A stretch of 64,000 nt of DNA from Vreelandella salicampi (GCF_013415105.1 NZ_JACCDF010000007.1:62001-126000); one strand, 5' to 3'; shown: positions 50,904 to 60,371, numbered from the stretch's first letter. Program-made: numbers and translations. The notes: a model not told the origin generated them from the letters alone.

Positions 50904-51542
50904 TTATTGAAACCAACGGTCGCGTTTTTTACGCCGACGTGGCAGGTGCGGCACAATTAAACCGACCACCAACCCCGCACCCGCTACACCGCCGCCGTAC
51001 ATAAAGTAGCGCAACAGCAGGTCTTCTTCTTGGGTATCAAGCCGTGCCTGTAGCGAGCGGACTTCTTGACGCAGCTTATCAGACTCACTATTTAACGCCG
51101 CATTGCGGTTCTCAAGCTCGGCAATGCGCGCTTCACGCATCTCAAGTGTTTCGACCATGGAGGCGACACGCTGCTCCCACTGCTCATTGATGCCTTCAAG
51201 CTCGGCAGTCAGCTCGTCGACTCGAGCCTCAAGTTCGGGTAACTGCTCGCTCGCGCTGGGCGAATCCTGAAGCTCATCGCTCAACACCCATACGACATCA
51301 CCGTCGCTATCGCGCACGCGGGTATAATCGCCGCTGGATTCAAGGGCTTGTACCTGCTCTCCGGCGGTTAGCGTACCCACGATGCGATAGCCATCGGTCG
51401 GGCCGCTACGCACGTAGGTACTAAGTTCATCGGACACCCAGGCGGTATTTCCCGATTGGGCAACGGCAGAGGCGCTTACTGCGCTAAGCAGCACGCCAAG
51501 CGCCATAGCAGCGGCGCGTACACGACAAGTTTTCACTCGCAT
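50904..51542 (-). CDS. TIGR04211-type SH3/coiled-coil membrane protein (YgiM-like)
   Basis: 212 residues: signal peptide (AAMALGVLLSAVSASAVAQ), a bacterial SH3 domain (about 30-95; VSDELSTYVRSGPTDGYRIVGTL), a long acidic coiled coil (about 100-180), one C-terminal membrane helix (YGGGVAGAGLVVGLIVPHL) and a basic RRRKKR tail. The layout matches E. coli YgiM, an inner-membrane protein of unknown role with the SH3 part in the periplasm. Confidence 0.85.
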   Translation of the reverse strand: MRVKTCRVRAAAMALGVLLSAVSASAVAQSGNTAWVSDELSTYVRSGPTDGYRIVGTLTAGEQVQALESSGDYTRVRDSDGDVVWVLSDELQDSPSASEQLPELEARVDELTAELEGINEQWEQRVASMVETLEMREARIAELENRNAALNSESDKLRQEVRSLQARLDTQEEDLLLRYFMYGGGVAGAGLVVGLIVPHLPRRRKKRDRWFQ

Positions 51543-51603
51543 AAACAGTGCCTTAAACGTTTTAGACCTTTATACAAAGCGCTGCGCCGCGTCAGGCGTC
51601 GCT

Positions 51604-51930
51604 TCACTCATTTCGTGGTGGCATCGGGAAGGGACGTGGAAACTCCGCCACCCGGGCATCACTTTTTACCGCTTTAAGCGGGCCTTCTCGCTCAACTTCA
51701 TCAATGCGCACGATGGCATTCATCGGCAAATAGCTGCGGCTAACGCCTTCAAAAGTACGCTCGAGTTTCTCGCTTGCCGGATCAATCACCACGCGATTGG
51801 CATCGGCAAAGACAAATTCTTCCACCTCGATAAACCCCCACAGCTCGCTTTGAAAGATTTCGCGAACATAGAGTTCCCACACTTCACCTTGCTGGTGCAC
51901 CACTACGCGGTAGATCGGCTTGGCCGCCAT
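51604..51930 (-). CDS. DUF1820 family protein
   Basis: 108 residues, no membrane segment or signal. IYRVVVHQQGEVWELYVREI, WGFIEVEEFVFA and RSYLPMNAIVRIDEV are the usual DUF1820 blocks. Conserved in gammaproteobacteria with no assigned function. AGAGGA lies upstream of the ATG. Confidence 0.82.
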   Translation of the reverse strand: MAAKPIYRVVVHQQGEVWELYVREIFQSELWGFIEVEEFVFADANRVVIDPASEKLERTFEGVSRSYLPMNAIVRIDEVEREGPLKAVKSDARVAEFPRPFPMPPRNE

Positions 51931-52066
51931 CTTGGCCCAGTCCTCTATAATCTATGATAAAGCCTGCTAGCCTACCATAGCTCGGCTTTCAGCACCCAAA
52001 AGCGTTGAGTGGGCGGATAATGACGCCATAGCCGCCGAGCCCCCTCAGCTGTAAGGTGAACTCACG

Positions 52067-52198
52067 ATGCCAATGGATGAAACCGTCACCAGGCGTACTG
52101 CTTCCGGTACCCGTTGGGGCCTGGCCTACTTCATGCGAAGAGGCTCACACCTTCGTGACTTACTAAAACCTCAAGAAGCTATCGACTTCTATGTATAA
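52067..52198 (+). CDS. possible 43-residue protein
   Basis: ATG 52067 is preceded by AAGGTGA at good distance and opens a 43-codon frame ending TAA at 52196-52198, 31 bases before the 680-residue protein gene and in the same direction. The product is basic (several Arg, RRTASGTRWG and FMRRGSHLRD) and has no signal peptide. I do not recognise it. It uses some codons rare in this window (AGG, AGA, CGA, CTA), so a decayed or non-coding stretch is possible. Confidence 0.4.
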   Translation: MPMDETVTRRTASGTRWGLAYFMRRGSHLRDLLKPQEAIDFYV

Positions 52199-52229
52199 TC
52201 TCCCGCAATAGTTGGGCTAAGGAGTCACC

Positions 52230-54272
52230 GTGACGACGGAAAACAATACATCTCCCCAGGGAGACGATCAGCTGAATGACATTGTAAAGCCGTTGGATGA
52301 GGCGGTTTACCAGCTTGCGCAGGAGCCCGCTTCGTCTAAAGCGGCCAAGCTACCTCAAGTGATGGATACAGCGCGACAGGTACTGCTTCAACCCGGCGGT
52401 TGCGCGGCAATAGAAGCTCGCGCGGCTACGTTTGAAGAAGCCGGCGTTTTTTTGGGCTCCGACTGGGAAACTCCGCAATACCTTGTGCCATCGCTCACCA
52501 CATTTGCCCTTAAAAGCCCTGATCCTATTGTGGTAGTGATCGAGGCGATGAGCGAGCTACGGCTCTTGGCCGTGGCAAAAGGCGATTACGTTCACGATAG
52601 CGTTTCTGCCGAACACGCCCATCACTACTTGACCCAGGTAATGGCGCTCAACCTGTGGCTGCTATTTTCCGCCCCTTCGGAAGCCGAGCGTGAAACCCAA
52701 GGGAAACTCGCCAATATTCCGCGTCAGTTATTTCAACACCTGGCCGAAGGTATCGGCTACGTGTATATCGTCGATAGGCTAATTGACGAGATTTGGCGCA
52801 TCCTGAAGCAGCGCCCCATTCAGGTCGATGCCATCAAGCAGATGATCACTCAGATCGCGCTGTGCCAGACCAATCCAGACATTGACTTGGGCGCCAGCGG
52901 ACAAGGCGCGACGCGCCTAGTGAGCTCGCTCTATGGCCCGACACAAGCGTGTCAAGAAGACCCCGGAGTCGACATCTACCGCGAACGCCTAGAGCGTATG
53001 GACAACGCCGCCCTTCAGGCTGAAGCCACCGGGTTTGCCCGCGCCATGCACGATACCGGCTTGGTCTCGCCTTATCACCCGGTGTTATTACGTCACTTAC
53101 TGGACGCGAGCGACCATTTGGTCTCCGAAGCGCTAGGGCTCTCTTCTACCGGGCGGGACTGCTTGCTGTGCTATCGCGAGTTGGTTCACGCCTTGATCCG
53201 CGGTGGGGTTTTTCCCGCCACCGCACAAGCGGTGTACGGACTTGCGCTATTGCTAGAACGCGGCATCCTCTACCAAGCCCCAGTGGCACCGGCCATATGG
53301 CGCCAGCTAGGGCTAAAGCTCTCTGAGTGGTCCCAAGCACGGCTCAACATCGCCTATGGTGAAATGGCCTCACCGCGAGCGCGGCTACTCGAAGGCGTAC
53401 TGTGCATGCTTGGGCTGCCTTTGGGCGTGGGGCAAGGCAATAACCCTACCTGCCAATCCGCGCGAGCGCTCTCGATGTGGGCCTATAATGACCCCGACTA
53501 CCTGTTGCAGATGGTCGCTTGGGCGGCACGGGATGACGAAATCATCATGCACTTTGAGGGTCAGCCAATCTCCTCGATGGCAAGCCTCTCGGGCGTCGCC
53601 ACGGAACTGCCCATGGACCTCGACCCGGTTTCCTTGATTGTGGTCCCCCATCTTGATCGCATTTATGCCGAAATGGGGCGCCGCTGTATCGGCCGCGAAG
53701 GCGACCCGCATCGCTGGGTGAACCCTGAATTTCACGGCTGGTGGTCCGGCCGTGGTTTCCGCATCAACGTAGACGTAGGCACCGGAAAGCTCATCCATGT
53801 AGACGATTTTTTGCGCCATTTCTATGTCAGTTATCACCCTTATTACAACGGCAACCAGCCGCTGATACACCCGCAACCCGCGGGCATTGCGGTCACCGAC
53901 AGCGCCGGGCGCTTTATCGGCTGGCACGCGATTACCATTTTGCGCGCCTCAATCGACCCGGAAGGCAATATGCGCATTTACTTCTACAACCCCAATAACG
54001 ACAGCGGCCAAGATTGGGGTGACGATGTCATCGTTAGCACGGCGGGTAACGGCGAGCGCTTCGGCGAAGCCTCACTGCTTTTTGAGCAGTTTGTCTCCCG
54101 GCTTTATATCTACCACTTTGACCCATTGGAGAGTGGCGAGTTAGCCACCATTCCCGACGACGAAATTGAACAGGTGAAAGGATATTTGTATCGCAGCTGG
54201 GGGCGCGACCGTTTGCCCCCTACCGACCTGCAGGCTGAAGAAGGTCCTTTGCCGGACGGACCTCCAGAATAA
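52230..54272 (+). CDS. unrecognised 680-residue protein with possible Cys-His-Asn triad
   Basis: GTG start with SD AAGGAG at 6 bases. No signal peptide or membrane helix. Residues about 1-390 are mostly helical without a motif I know. From about 395 a different domain begins: GNNPTCQSARALSMWA places Cys408 at the start of a helix, as in papain-like hydrolases. GWHAITI gives His566 in a beta strand, and YFYNPNNDSGQDWG gives Asn587 shortly after. That order and spacing resemble the Cys, His and Asn of papain/transglutaminase-type folds. The next gene, tlyA, starts 3 bases after the stop, so the two are almost surely one operon. Function unknown; hydrolase or transferase activity is inference. 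Confidence 0.8.
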   Translation: MTTENNTSPQGDDQLNDIVKPLDEAVYQLAQEPASSKAAKLPQVMDTARQVLLQPGGCAAIEARAATFEEAGVFLGSDWETPQYLVPSLTTFALKSPDPIVVVIEAMSELRLLAVAKGDYVHDSVSAEHAHHYLTQVMALNLWLLFSAPSEAERETQGKLANIPRQLFQHLAEGIGYVYIVDRLIDEIWRILKQRPIQVDAIKQMITQIALCQTNPDIDLGASGQGATRLVSSLYGPTQACQEDPGVDIYRERLERMDNAALQAEATGFARAMHDTGLVSPYHPVLLRHLLDASDHLVSEALGLSSTGRDCLLCYRELVHALIRGGVFPATAQAVYGLALLLERGILYQAPVAPAIWRQLGLKLSEWSQARLNIAYGEMASPRARLLEGVLCMLGLPLGVGQGNNPTCQSARALSMWAYNDPDYLLQMVAWAARDDEIIMHFEGQPISSMASLSGVATELPMDLDPVSLIVVPHLDRIYAEMGRRCIGREGDPHRWVNPEFHGWWSGRGFRINVDVGTGKLIHVDDFLRHFYVSYHPYYNGNQPLIHPQPAGIAVTDSAGRFIGWHAITILRASIDPEGNMRIYFYNPNNDSGQDWGDDVIVSTAGNGERFGEASLLFEQFVSRLYIYHFDPLESGELATIPDDEIEQVKGYLYRSWGRDRLPPTDLQAEEGPLPDGPPE

Positions 54273-54275
54273 GCC

Positions 54276-55031
54276 ATGCCACGTCTCGACCAACTACTGG
54301 TCAGCCAAGGGCTGGCCACTTCTCGCACTCGCGCCCAGCGGCTGATCCGCCATGGGCGCGTATCGCGTGTGGATACACACACCACACTGACCAAAGCCAG
54401 CGAAAAACTGCCTGATGACACGCCGCTGCAGGTGGAAGACGACCCGGAAGAGCGCTACGTCTCCCGCGCCGGGTTAAAGCTTGAAGCCGTACTCAGCAGG
54501 TTAAATAAGCGCCTTGATGGCCACGTCGTGCTTGACGTCGGCCAGTCCACCGGCGGCTTCAGCGACTGCGCTTTACGCTTTGGGGCGCGGCATGTCATTG
54601 GTATCGAAGTCGGCCATGGCCAGCTCGCGGCGGCACTGCGGGAAGACCCACGTGTTACCTGCTTGGAAGGCATCAACGCCCGCGCCATGCAAGGCCAGCC
54701 AGCGCTTTTGCACGTGCTGGCTACCTATCCGCTCAGCACGTCGGTGATGGATGTGTCGTTTATATCGCAAACGTTGATTCTGCCGGAAATCGCCGCGCTG
54801 CTGCCGGTGGGCGGTGAGCTTATTTCGCTAGTGAAACCGCAGTTCGAGCTTGACCCGGCCGCGTTGGATAAGCGCGGCGTGGTGCGTGACGCTCGCCGCT
54901 ACCACGACGTAGAAGAGAAATTACGCAGCGCCTGTGCTGCATGCGGCTTTGCTATCGCCCACTGGCAGGAGAGCCCGATTACTGGCGGCGATGGCAACCG
55001 CGAGTTTCTTCTTCACGCCGTCAAGCGTTAA
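54276..55031 (+). CDS. TlyA family RNA methyltransferase
   Basis: 251 residues: N-terminal S4 RNA-binding domain (about 1-60; MPRLDQLLVSQGLATSRTRA and IRHGRV) and FtsJ-like SAM methyltransferase (VLDVGQSTGGFSDC; IGIEVGHGQL; MDVSFISQT; LVKPQFELD). TlyA of mycobacteria 2'-O-methylates rRNA and is also annotated as hemolysin A; rRNA methylation is the better guess. It starts 3 bases after the preceding gene. Its stop codon shares TTAA with the convergent mscK-type gene. Confidence 0.9.
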   Translation: MPRLDQLLVSQGLATSRTRAQRLIRHGRVSRVDTHTTLTKASEKLPDDTPLQVEDDPEERYVSRAGLKLEAVLSRLNKRLDGHVVLDVGQSTGGFSDCALRFGARHVIGIEVGHGQLAAALREDPRVTCLEGINARAMQGQPALLHVLATYPLSTSVMDVSFISQTLILPEIAALLPVGGELISLVKPQFELDPAALDKRGVVRDARRYHDVEEKLRSACAACGFAIAHWQESPITGGDGNREFLLHAVKR

Positions 55032-58000
55032 TCACGCTTTTCGATGCACTTCGCTGACTGCACGCGCACGGGCGCCGCTTCGTCGCCGTGCAGCCACACG
55101 TCCATCTGCTCGAAAGCCACCCGTATGCCCGCCTCGCGGAACAGCGCATCCACCCGGCAGTTCACTTCATCGGCAGCGTAGAGGCGATCAAGCAGGTTGT
55201 TAACGAAAATGCGCAGCTCGAAGTTGAGGCTATGCGGCCCGTAACTTAGGCATAACACTTGCGGCTCGGGGTCGGTTAACACGCGTGAGTTTTCTTGAGC
55301 GGCCTGGTGCAGCAATTCATGCACTTTAGGCAAATCAGAGCCATGGGAGACGCCGTACGTCAGCACCACCCGCGTGACGCTGTCTGAAAGCGACCAGTTG
55401 ATCAGCTGATCGGTCACAAAAGTTTTATTAGGAATAATGATCTCTTTACGATCAAAGTCAGTCACCGTGGTAGCACGAATGCGAATCCGGTTTACCGTGC
55501 CGTGTAAGTTTCCCAGCGTGATCGTGTCACCAATGCGAATCGGGCGCTCGAACAGAATAATCAAACCCGAAATAAAATTAGCGAAAATTTCCTGCAGACC
55601 AAACCCTAACCCGACACTGAGCGCCGCCACCAGCCACTGCAGTTTGTCCCAAGATACGCCGAGGGTGGCTAGTGCCATCACCACACCGGTGCCCACGATG
55701 GTGTAAGACAGCAGCGAGCTAATGGCGTAAGCACTCCCCTGCTTTAACGCCAGCCGCGACAGCACCATTACCTCCAAAAGCCCCGGCAAGTTACGCGCCA
55801 TAATAAACGTCACGGCGACAGTCAACAGCGCCGCAAATAGATCAGAAATCGATAGGACATCCTCGACCAACTCACCCTCGGCCGCCTCTAGCAATAGGAT
55901 CTGGTCCAGGTAACTCAGCACCCCCAACAGGTCAGACCACACGACGTACAACAACGCAGTGAACGCAATCAGTAGAATCAAACGCGAGAGGCGCAGCGAC
56001 TGCGCGTTGATCTGCTCCATATCCAGCGGTGGCTCTTCCACCACGTCTGCCCCACCTTCAGCGCCCTCTTGGACTTGCACATGGCGCCGCGCCAACGCAC
56101 GGCGGTAGGCCAATCGCCTGGCGGCCACCGCTAAACTACGCACCACGGTGGCTTCTACCACTATCCACAGGCCCAAAAGATAAAGCGTCACCACAAAGCG
56201 CCCTATTAGCTTAAGCGCCGTATATTCATAGCCCCACGCCACAACCCCCAAAAGAACAAGTGGCACGGCGGCTATTGCTAGCCCCAGCACAAGGCGAAAG
56301 AGGCGCACGCCAAAAAACGGCACATGGGCCAACACCAGCTTCGCCAACAACACACTCATGGCGAGAAGCCCCAAGGAGAAACATGTAAAAGCAAGCGGGC
56401 GCATCGCTAACGGCGTTTGAATCACCTCGGTCATCGCCGCGATCGAAACCACCGGCGCCAGCGCGATCCCCAAGCCGCCCAACCAGCGCCTTAAACGGGC
56501 GTTATACGTGGCAGGCCAATTAAAGTGGTACTCAGCCACGCCACCTGGGACCAGCAAACGACGCCCTAAACCCACCATGACCCACAAAAACGCGAGCTGA
56601 ATCAGTGCCGGTGCTTGCCAGCCAACCCCTAACCCTGCCAGCACGCAACCTCCCGGCAGCGCTAAAAGCGCATTCAAGGACACGGCTTTGGGCGTGTGCC
56701 GTTGGGTATCGCTTTTCAAACGGCCTATTTGCGCATGCAACGCCGCCAACCGTGCTTTAATCCGCCGCCGCAGCGTCACCAATATGGCTGCAAGAAGCAG
56801 CAATGGCCCGCCACTTAGCGCCGCCCAAGCATCAGGCGAGAAGCGCGATGCCAGCACCGAACGCCACTCCCCTTCCGACCATTCACTTTGCAGGTACCTG
56901 GGGAGATTGCGTAACCAATTCACATCCAGCGGACGGCTATTGGCGACCCAAAACAGCTGCTCATCAATGGTTTCGCGCAACTCTCGCGTGGTCGCAACCA
57001 GCTGCTGATGATTGAGCTGTAGTTCAATGGCCGCGCTCAGCAGCGAACCATAGACTTGCTCGAGCTGCTCCACCAACTCCCGGCGCGATTGATATAGCCG
57101 TATCAGCGAGTCCACCAGCCCCGTCGTCACCTCAACGCCAGCCTCTTCCAGGCGCTGCGAGGCGAGGCGCTCGCTTTGGCGCAACTGATCGCGCTGGCGA
57201 ATTAAATCGAACTGTTTTAAGCGTAAATCGGCAATCTCCTCTTGCAGGTCACGCCGCAATGTAACGTTCGGTAGAGATTGGCGCTGCTCACGCAGAATCC
57301 GCGATAACAGCTGACTCCCCCGGATTGCGTCAATTTGCTCATTCAGCGTGCGCTGCAGCTGGCGAATATTGTCGAGCTGGCGCTGCGTCTCAATGTTCTC
57401 CCGTACCACGCCGTTGGCCCGGTCTGTCGCCCGCAGCAGCTCTGAACTCAGTGTTTGGTTGATCTCTTGCGCACGGGCAACAACCGGGTGTCCCGCCGCA
57501 ATGAGCGGATCATCCCGAGTGGCATCGGTAATGGCCTGCTCAGAAAGCAACCGGCGCTTACGCTCAATCACGCTTCGCAGCCGATCAAGGCGTTGCTCTT
57601 GCTGACGGATTTTGAGAGTAACGAGTTCATGCTGCTCTTGTGCTAACTCACGCAGGCGGCTATTAGTGCTTAACTCATCCTGATGAAAACTAATTTCACG
57701 TTCTGCCAGCGTTCGCGCTAAGCGTAACCGCATCAGTTCTGGATCATCTGGTTCAGAAAGCTGGCGATCCACCAACCGCGACGCGTAGGCGTCGTACTCG
57801 CGGCGCAAGCGTTCCGCGCGTTGCATCGCTGAAGTAATCGCTTGCTGCGCCCGCTCCGGTAGCGTTTGCGCCGCCAACAGTTGGGCATTGATTTCTGCGA
57901 GCCGATTTTGTTGCTGCTGTAGCGCCAGCGTCGCTTGCGCCTGATCTGTCTCCAAGACGTCAAGCGGCTGTTCGCTTAGCTGTGCCATTGATACTTGCTC

Positions 58001-58333
58001 AACGTCTTGCGACGCCTGAGCTATCTCACGCTCCAAACGCCGAAGCTCATTGGGAGCACGCTCAACGCGCTGCTCCAGCGTCTCATGGCGCTCTTGAAGT
58101 AAGGCTAAATGTTCATAGGCTTGCAGCGATGCCTCAAGGGCAGCCTTATGGCGCGACTGCTCTGCCGACAGCTCACTCTCGCTTTGTGTTAACTGCGCTA
58201 AGCGCTCACGCAGCGTGTCTGGGGGAGGTACATCGTCGACACTAACTGCCCACACCGCACTTGCCCACAAGCAGATACTGACCAAGAACACGCGCCAAAA
58301 GGCTGAACCCCGCCAACCAAACATTTCCGTCAC
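55028..58333 (-). CDS. large mechanosensitive channel, MscK/MscM type
   Basis: 1101 residues, about the size of E. coli MscK (1120) and MscM/YjeP (1107). A signal peptide (VFLVSICLWASAVWA) is followed by a very long periplasmic coiled-coil region (to about residue 480), then about eleven membrane helices, the last being the pore helix. The MscS core is at the C-terminus: GLGFGLQEIFANFISGLIILFERP, the beta domain with RIRATTVTDFDRKEIIIPN, and the final alpha/beta domain. Opens under hypo-osmotic stress, useful in a halophile. MscK versus MscM is not decided. Confidence 0.9.
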   Translation of the reverse strand: MTEMFGWRGSAFWRVFLVSICLWASAVWAVSVDDVPPPDTLRERLAQLTQSESELSAEQSRHKAALEASLQAYEHLALLQERHETLEQRVERAPNELRRLEREIAQASQDVEQVSMAQLSEQPLDVLETDQAQATLALQQQQNRLAEINAQLLAAQTLPERAQQAITSAMQRAERLRREYDAYASRLVDRQLSEPDDPELMRLRLARTLAEREISFHQDELSTNSRLRELAQEQHELVTLKIRQQEQRLDRLRSVIERKRRLLSEQAITDATRDDPLIAAGHPVVARAQEINQTLSSELLRATDRANGVVRENIETQRQLDNIRQLQRTLNEQIDAIRGSQLLSRILREQRQSLPNVTLRRDLQEEIADLRLKQFDLIRQRDQLRQSERLASQRLEEAGVEVTTGLVDSLIRLYQSRRELVEQLEQVYGSLLSAAIELQLNHQQLVATTRELRETIDEQLFWVANSRPLDVNWLRNLPRYLQSEWSEGEWRSVLASRFSPDAWAALSGGPLLLLAAILVTLRRRIKARLAALHAQIGRLKSDTQRHTPKAVSLNALLALPGGCVLAGLGVGWQAPALIQLAFLWVMVGLGRRLLVPGGVAEYHFNWPATYNARLRRWLGGLGIALAPVVSIAAMTEVIQTPLAMRPLAFTCFSLGLLAMSVLLAKLVLAHVPFFGVRLFRLVLGLAIAAVPLVLLGVVAWGYEYTALKLIGRFVVTLYLLGLWIVVEATVVRSLAVAARRLAYRRALARRHVQVQEGAEGGADVVEEPPLDMEQINAQSLRLSRLILLIAFTALLYVVWSDLLGVLSYLDQILLLEAAEGELVEDVLSISDLFAALLTVAVTFIMARNLPGLLEVMVLSRLALKQGSAYAISSLLSYTIVGTGVVMALATLGVSWDKLQWLVAALSVGLGFGLQEIFANFISGLIILFERPIRIGDTITLGNLHGTVNRIRIRATTVTDFDRKEIIIPNKTFVTDQLINWSLSDSVTRVVLTYGVSHGSDLPKVHELLHQAAQENSRVLTDPEPQVLCLSYGPHSLNFELRIFVNNLLDRLYAADEVNCRVDALFREAGIRVAFEQMDVWLHGDEAAPVRVQSAKCIEKRD

Positions 58334-58417
58334 CCTCGACTCCCCTTATGAAGGCGCTCATAATTAGCGCTTGGGCGTATTGTCAGCGCTTGTTACGCCC
58401 GGAGCAATCAAGACACG

Positions 58418-58445
58418 TTGACTTCCCCCAAGAGCGTGATAAAAC
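58418..58445 (+). promoter_or_regulatory. possible sigma-70 promoter of pldA
   Basis: TTGACT (58418-58423) and TAAAAC (58440-58445) with a 16-base spacer, about 43 bases upstream of the ATG at 58488. The -35 box is good and the -10 box moderate. Confidence 0.45.
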
Positions 58446-58487
58446 AACATTGGCATTTACCCTTTCATTAAAAAACGAGTCAATAAC

Positions 58488-59549
58488 ATGGTTATCCGGT
58501 ACCGATGGTTAGCGACGCTTCTTTCCTTAACGCTAATGGTTGCGGTCGACGCCAACGCGCAATCGCCCAAACGCGACGCCGATGCTATTGAAGCGCGTAT
58601 TCAAACGCTCAACAGTGAGTTAAGCGCGCTTCAAGCTGAGCTTGACGACATAGAAAAGCGTAAAGAAGATGGCGCTCGCCACGCATTCTTTAAGCACGCC
58701 GATATACAGACTGCGAATAAGGGTCAGGCTACCACCATTGAAGATATCAACGAGCGGCGCGAACTCGAACAGGCTTCTAACCGCAACCCTTTTTCAATTA
58801 CCACGCACCGCACCAATTATTTGCTGCCCCTTAGCTACAACGCCAACCCAAACCGTGAGAGTTTTCGCTCTATCGAACCCGGCACGGCGCCTAGCCCGAC
58901 GGAGTTAAAGTTCCAGTTCAGTACCAAAGTAGGCATCGCAAGCGGGGTGCTTCTCGGCCAAGGTGATCTTTACTTTGGATACACCCAGCGTAGCTGGTGG
59001 CAAGCCTACAATACGGACGCCTCTTCACCGTTTCGTGAAACTAATTATGAGCCTGAGCTATTTATCGATTTTGATAACGCCTGGGATATTTTTGGTTGGA
59101 TCAATGCCCGTAACCGTATTGCGCTGAACCATCAGTCTAACGGACGCTCTGACCCCCTATCGCGCAGCTGGAATCGAGTATATGCCGAAAGCATTTTTCA
59201 GCGCGGTGATTGGGCGCTTATGCTCTCCCCCCATTGGCGCATTCCCGAAGCGGAAAGCGATGATGATAACCCCGATATTCACCACTACATGGGCTATGGC
59301 GACATTCGCCTGGCTAAACGGCTTAATCGCGATCACGAAGTCATCGCGCAGTGGCGCGGTAACCCCAAGCATGGCAATTACGGTACCCAAATTGACTACA
59401 GCTGGCCTGTGTTTAATAACCTGCGTGCCCATGTGCAGTACTATTACGGCTACGGTGAGAGCCTGATTGATTATGACCATCGTGTGCACCGGTTAAGCAT
59501 GGGTTTTAGCCTTAATCCGCTGTTTACCCCCAGCGGATTAAACCGCTAG
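58488..59549 (+). CDS. pldA: outer-membrane phospholipase A
   Basis: 353 residues: signal peptide (TLLSLTLMVAVDANAQ), a short coiled coil at about 30-60, then the 12-strand OMPLA barrel. The catalytic stretch ALNHQSNGRSDPLSRSWNR carries the His-Ser pair and the calcium-binding serine region, and YTQRSWWQAY and YEPELFIDF are typical. It hydrolyses phospholipids that reach the outer leaflet after envelope damage. Confidence 0.92.
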   Translation: MVIRYRWLATLLSLTLMVAVDANAQSPKRDADAIEARIQTLNSELSALQAELDDIEKRKEDGARHAFFKHADIQTANKGQATTIEDINERRELEQASNRNPFSITTHRTNYLLPLSYNANPNRESFRSIEPGTAPSPTELKFQFSTKVGIASGVLLGQGDLYFGYTQRSWWQAYNTDASSPFRETNYEPELFIDFDNAWDIFGWINARNRIALNHQSNGRSDPLSRSWNRVYAESIFQRGDWALMLSPHWRIPEAESDDDNPDIHHYMGYGDIRLAKRLNRDHEVIAQWRGNPKHGNYGTQIDYSWPVFNNLRAHVQYYYGYGESLIDYDHRVHRLSMGFSLNPLFTPSGLNR

Positions 59550-59563
59550 TGGCCTAACCCTTC

Positions 59564-59591
59564 TTGTCTCATTCACTGTGACTGCTATGCT
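59564..59591 (+). promoter_or_regulatory. possible sigma-S-like promoter of the DUF883 operon
   Basis: -10-like CTATGCT (59585-59591), close to the CTATACT favoured by sigma-S, with TTGTCT (59564-59569) 16 bases before TATGCT. About 43 bases upstream of ATG 59635. Homologous E. coli genes (elaB, yqjD) are RpoS-dependent, which fits. Confidence 0.4.
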
Positions 59592-59634
59592 GATAGTGGC
59601 ATTTATATCAATTTTACCGTCAAAGGAAGACCTC

Positions 59635-59967
59635 ATGGCTAAACGTCCTTCACATTATTCCGAACAGTCTGAACAACTCAAAGAAGACCTGCGTCAACTC
59701 AGCGAAACCGTCGAGGAGCTGGTTAACGCCACGGCTAAAGACGCAAGCACTGAAATGAGCGATCTGCGCTCGCGTGCTGAGCGTCGTCTAAAAGACACCC
59801 GCTCGCGTCTAGAGGCCCGGGGTGAAAAAATCTATACCGATACCCGCGATTCACTCTCCCAACAAGTCGACTGCTGTGACCGCTATGTGCATGACAATCC
59901 GTGGTCCAGTATCGGCATCGGTGCGGCGGCTGGCGTTGTCGTAGGATTACTGCTCGGGCGTAAGTAA
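59635..59967 (+). CDS. DUF883 family (ElaB/YqjD-like) membrane-anchored protein
   Basis: 110 residues from ATG 59635 (SD AAAGGAAG; frame open from 59578). An acidic/basic helical body is followed by one C-terminal membrane helix (PWSSIGIGAAAGVVVGLLLGRK). In E. coli such proteins bind ribosomes and sit in the inner membrane in stationary phase. Overlaps the next gene by one base. Confidence 0.88.
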   Translation: MAKRPSHYSEQSEQLKEDLRQLSETVEELVNATAKDASTEMSDLRSRAERRLKDTRSRLEARGEKIYTDTRDSLSQQVDCCDRYVHDNPWSSIGIGAAAGVVVGLLLGRK

Positions 59968-60371
59968 TGGCGCTAGGGCCAAGCCAACGCGTCTTTTCCG
60001 CTGCTAAACGCTTGCTCCATACACTGCTCGCTAATGGCGAAACGCGGCTGCGTTTAGCAGTGCTGGAATTAGAGGAAGAGCGCGCCCGCTTACTTACGTT
60101 GATTCTGCTTGCTGGCGCTAGCCTTTTGTTGCTGCTCTTAGGAGTAGCAACATTAACGGCTCTGGTGATTATTCTTTTTTGGGACAGCTACCGAATTGTA
60201 GCTATTAGCGTCAGTGCCGGTGTTTTGATTTTTACCAGCTTACTGCTAGGTATTATCGCTATTCGCCAAGCGAAACGGCATACGCTGCTAAAAGAGACGC
60301 TGAACCAATTCTCCACGGATCGAGCGCTAATGGAGCTAGACGACGATGCCGAGCCCCATGAAAGACACTGA
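59967..60371 (+). CDS. YqjE-like (phage holin superfamily III) membrane protein
   Basis: 134 residues with two strong hydrophobic segments (LLTLILLAGASLLLLLLGVATL and VAISVSAGVLIFTSLLLGII). Matches YqjE by position and topology between YqjD- and YqjK-like genes. The holin label comes from the family name and no lysis role is implied. Start codon overlaps the previous stop (TAATG). Confidence 0.82.
   Translation: MALGPSQRVFSAAKRLLHTLLANGETRLRLAVLELEEERARLLTLILLAGASLLLLLLGVATLTALVIILFWDSYRIVAISVSAGVLIFTSLLLGIIAIRQAKRHTLLKETLNQFSTDRALMELDDDAEPHERH

Noticed and set aside
51946-51951. TATAAT upstream of the 43-codon frame
   Set aside because: No acceptable -35 box at 16-18 bases; not called as a promoter.
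59967-60371. Phage holin label suggesting a prophage remnant
   Set aside because: The gene sits in the housekeeping DUF883-YqjE-YqjK trio and no phage genes are nearby.
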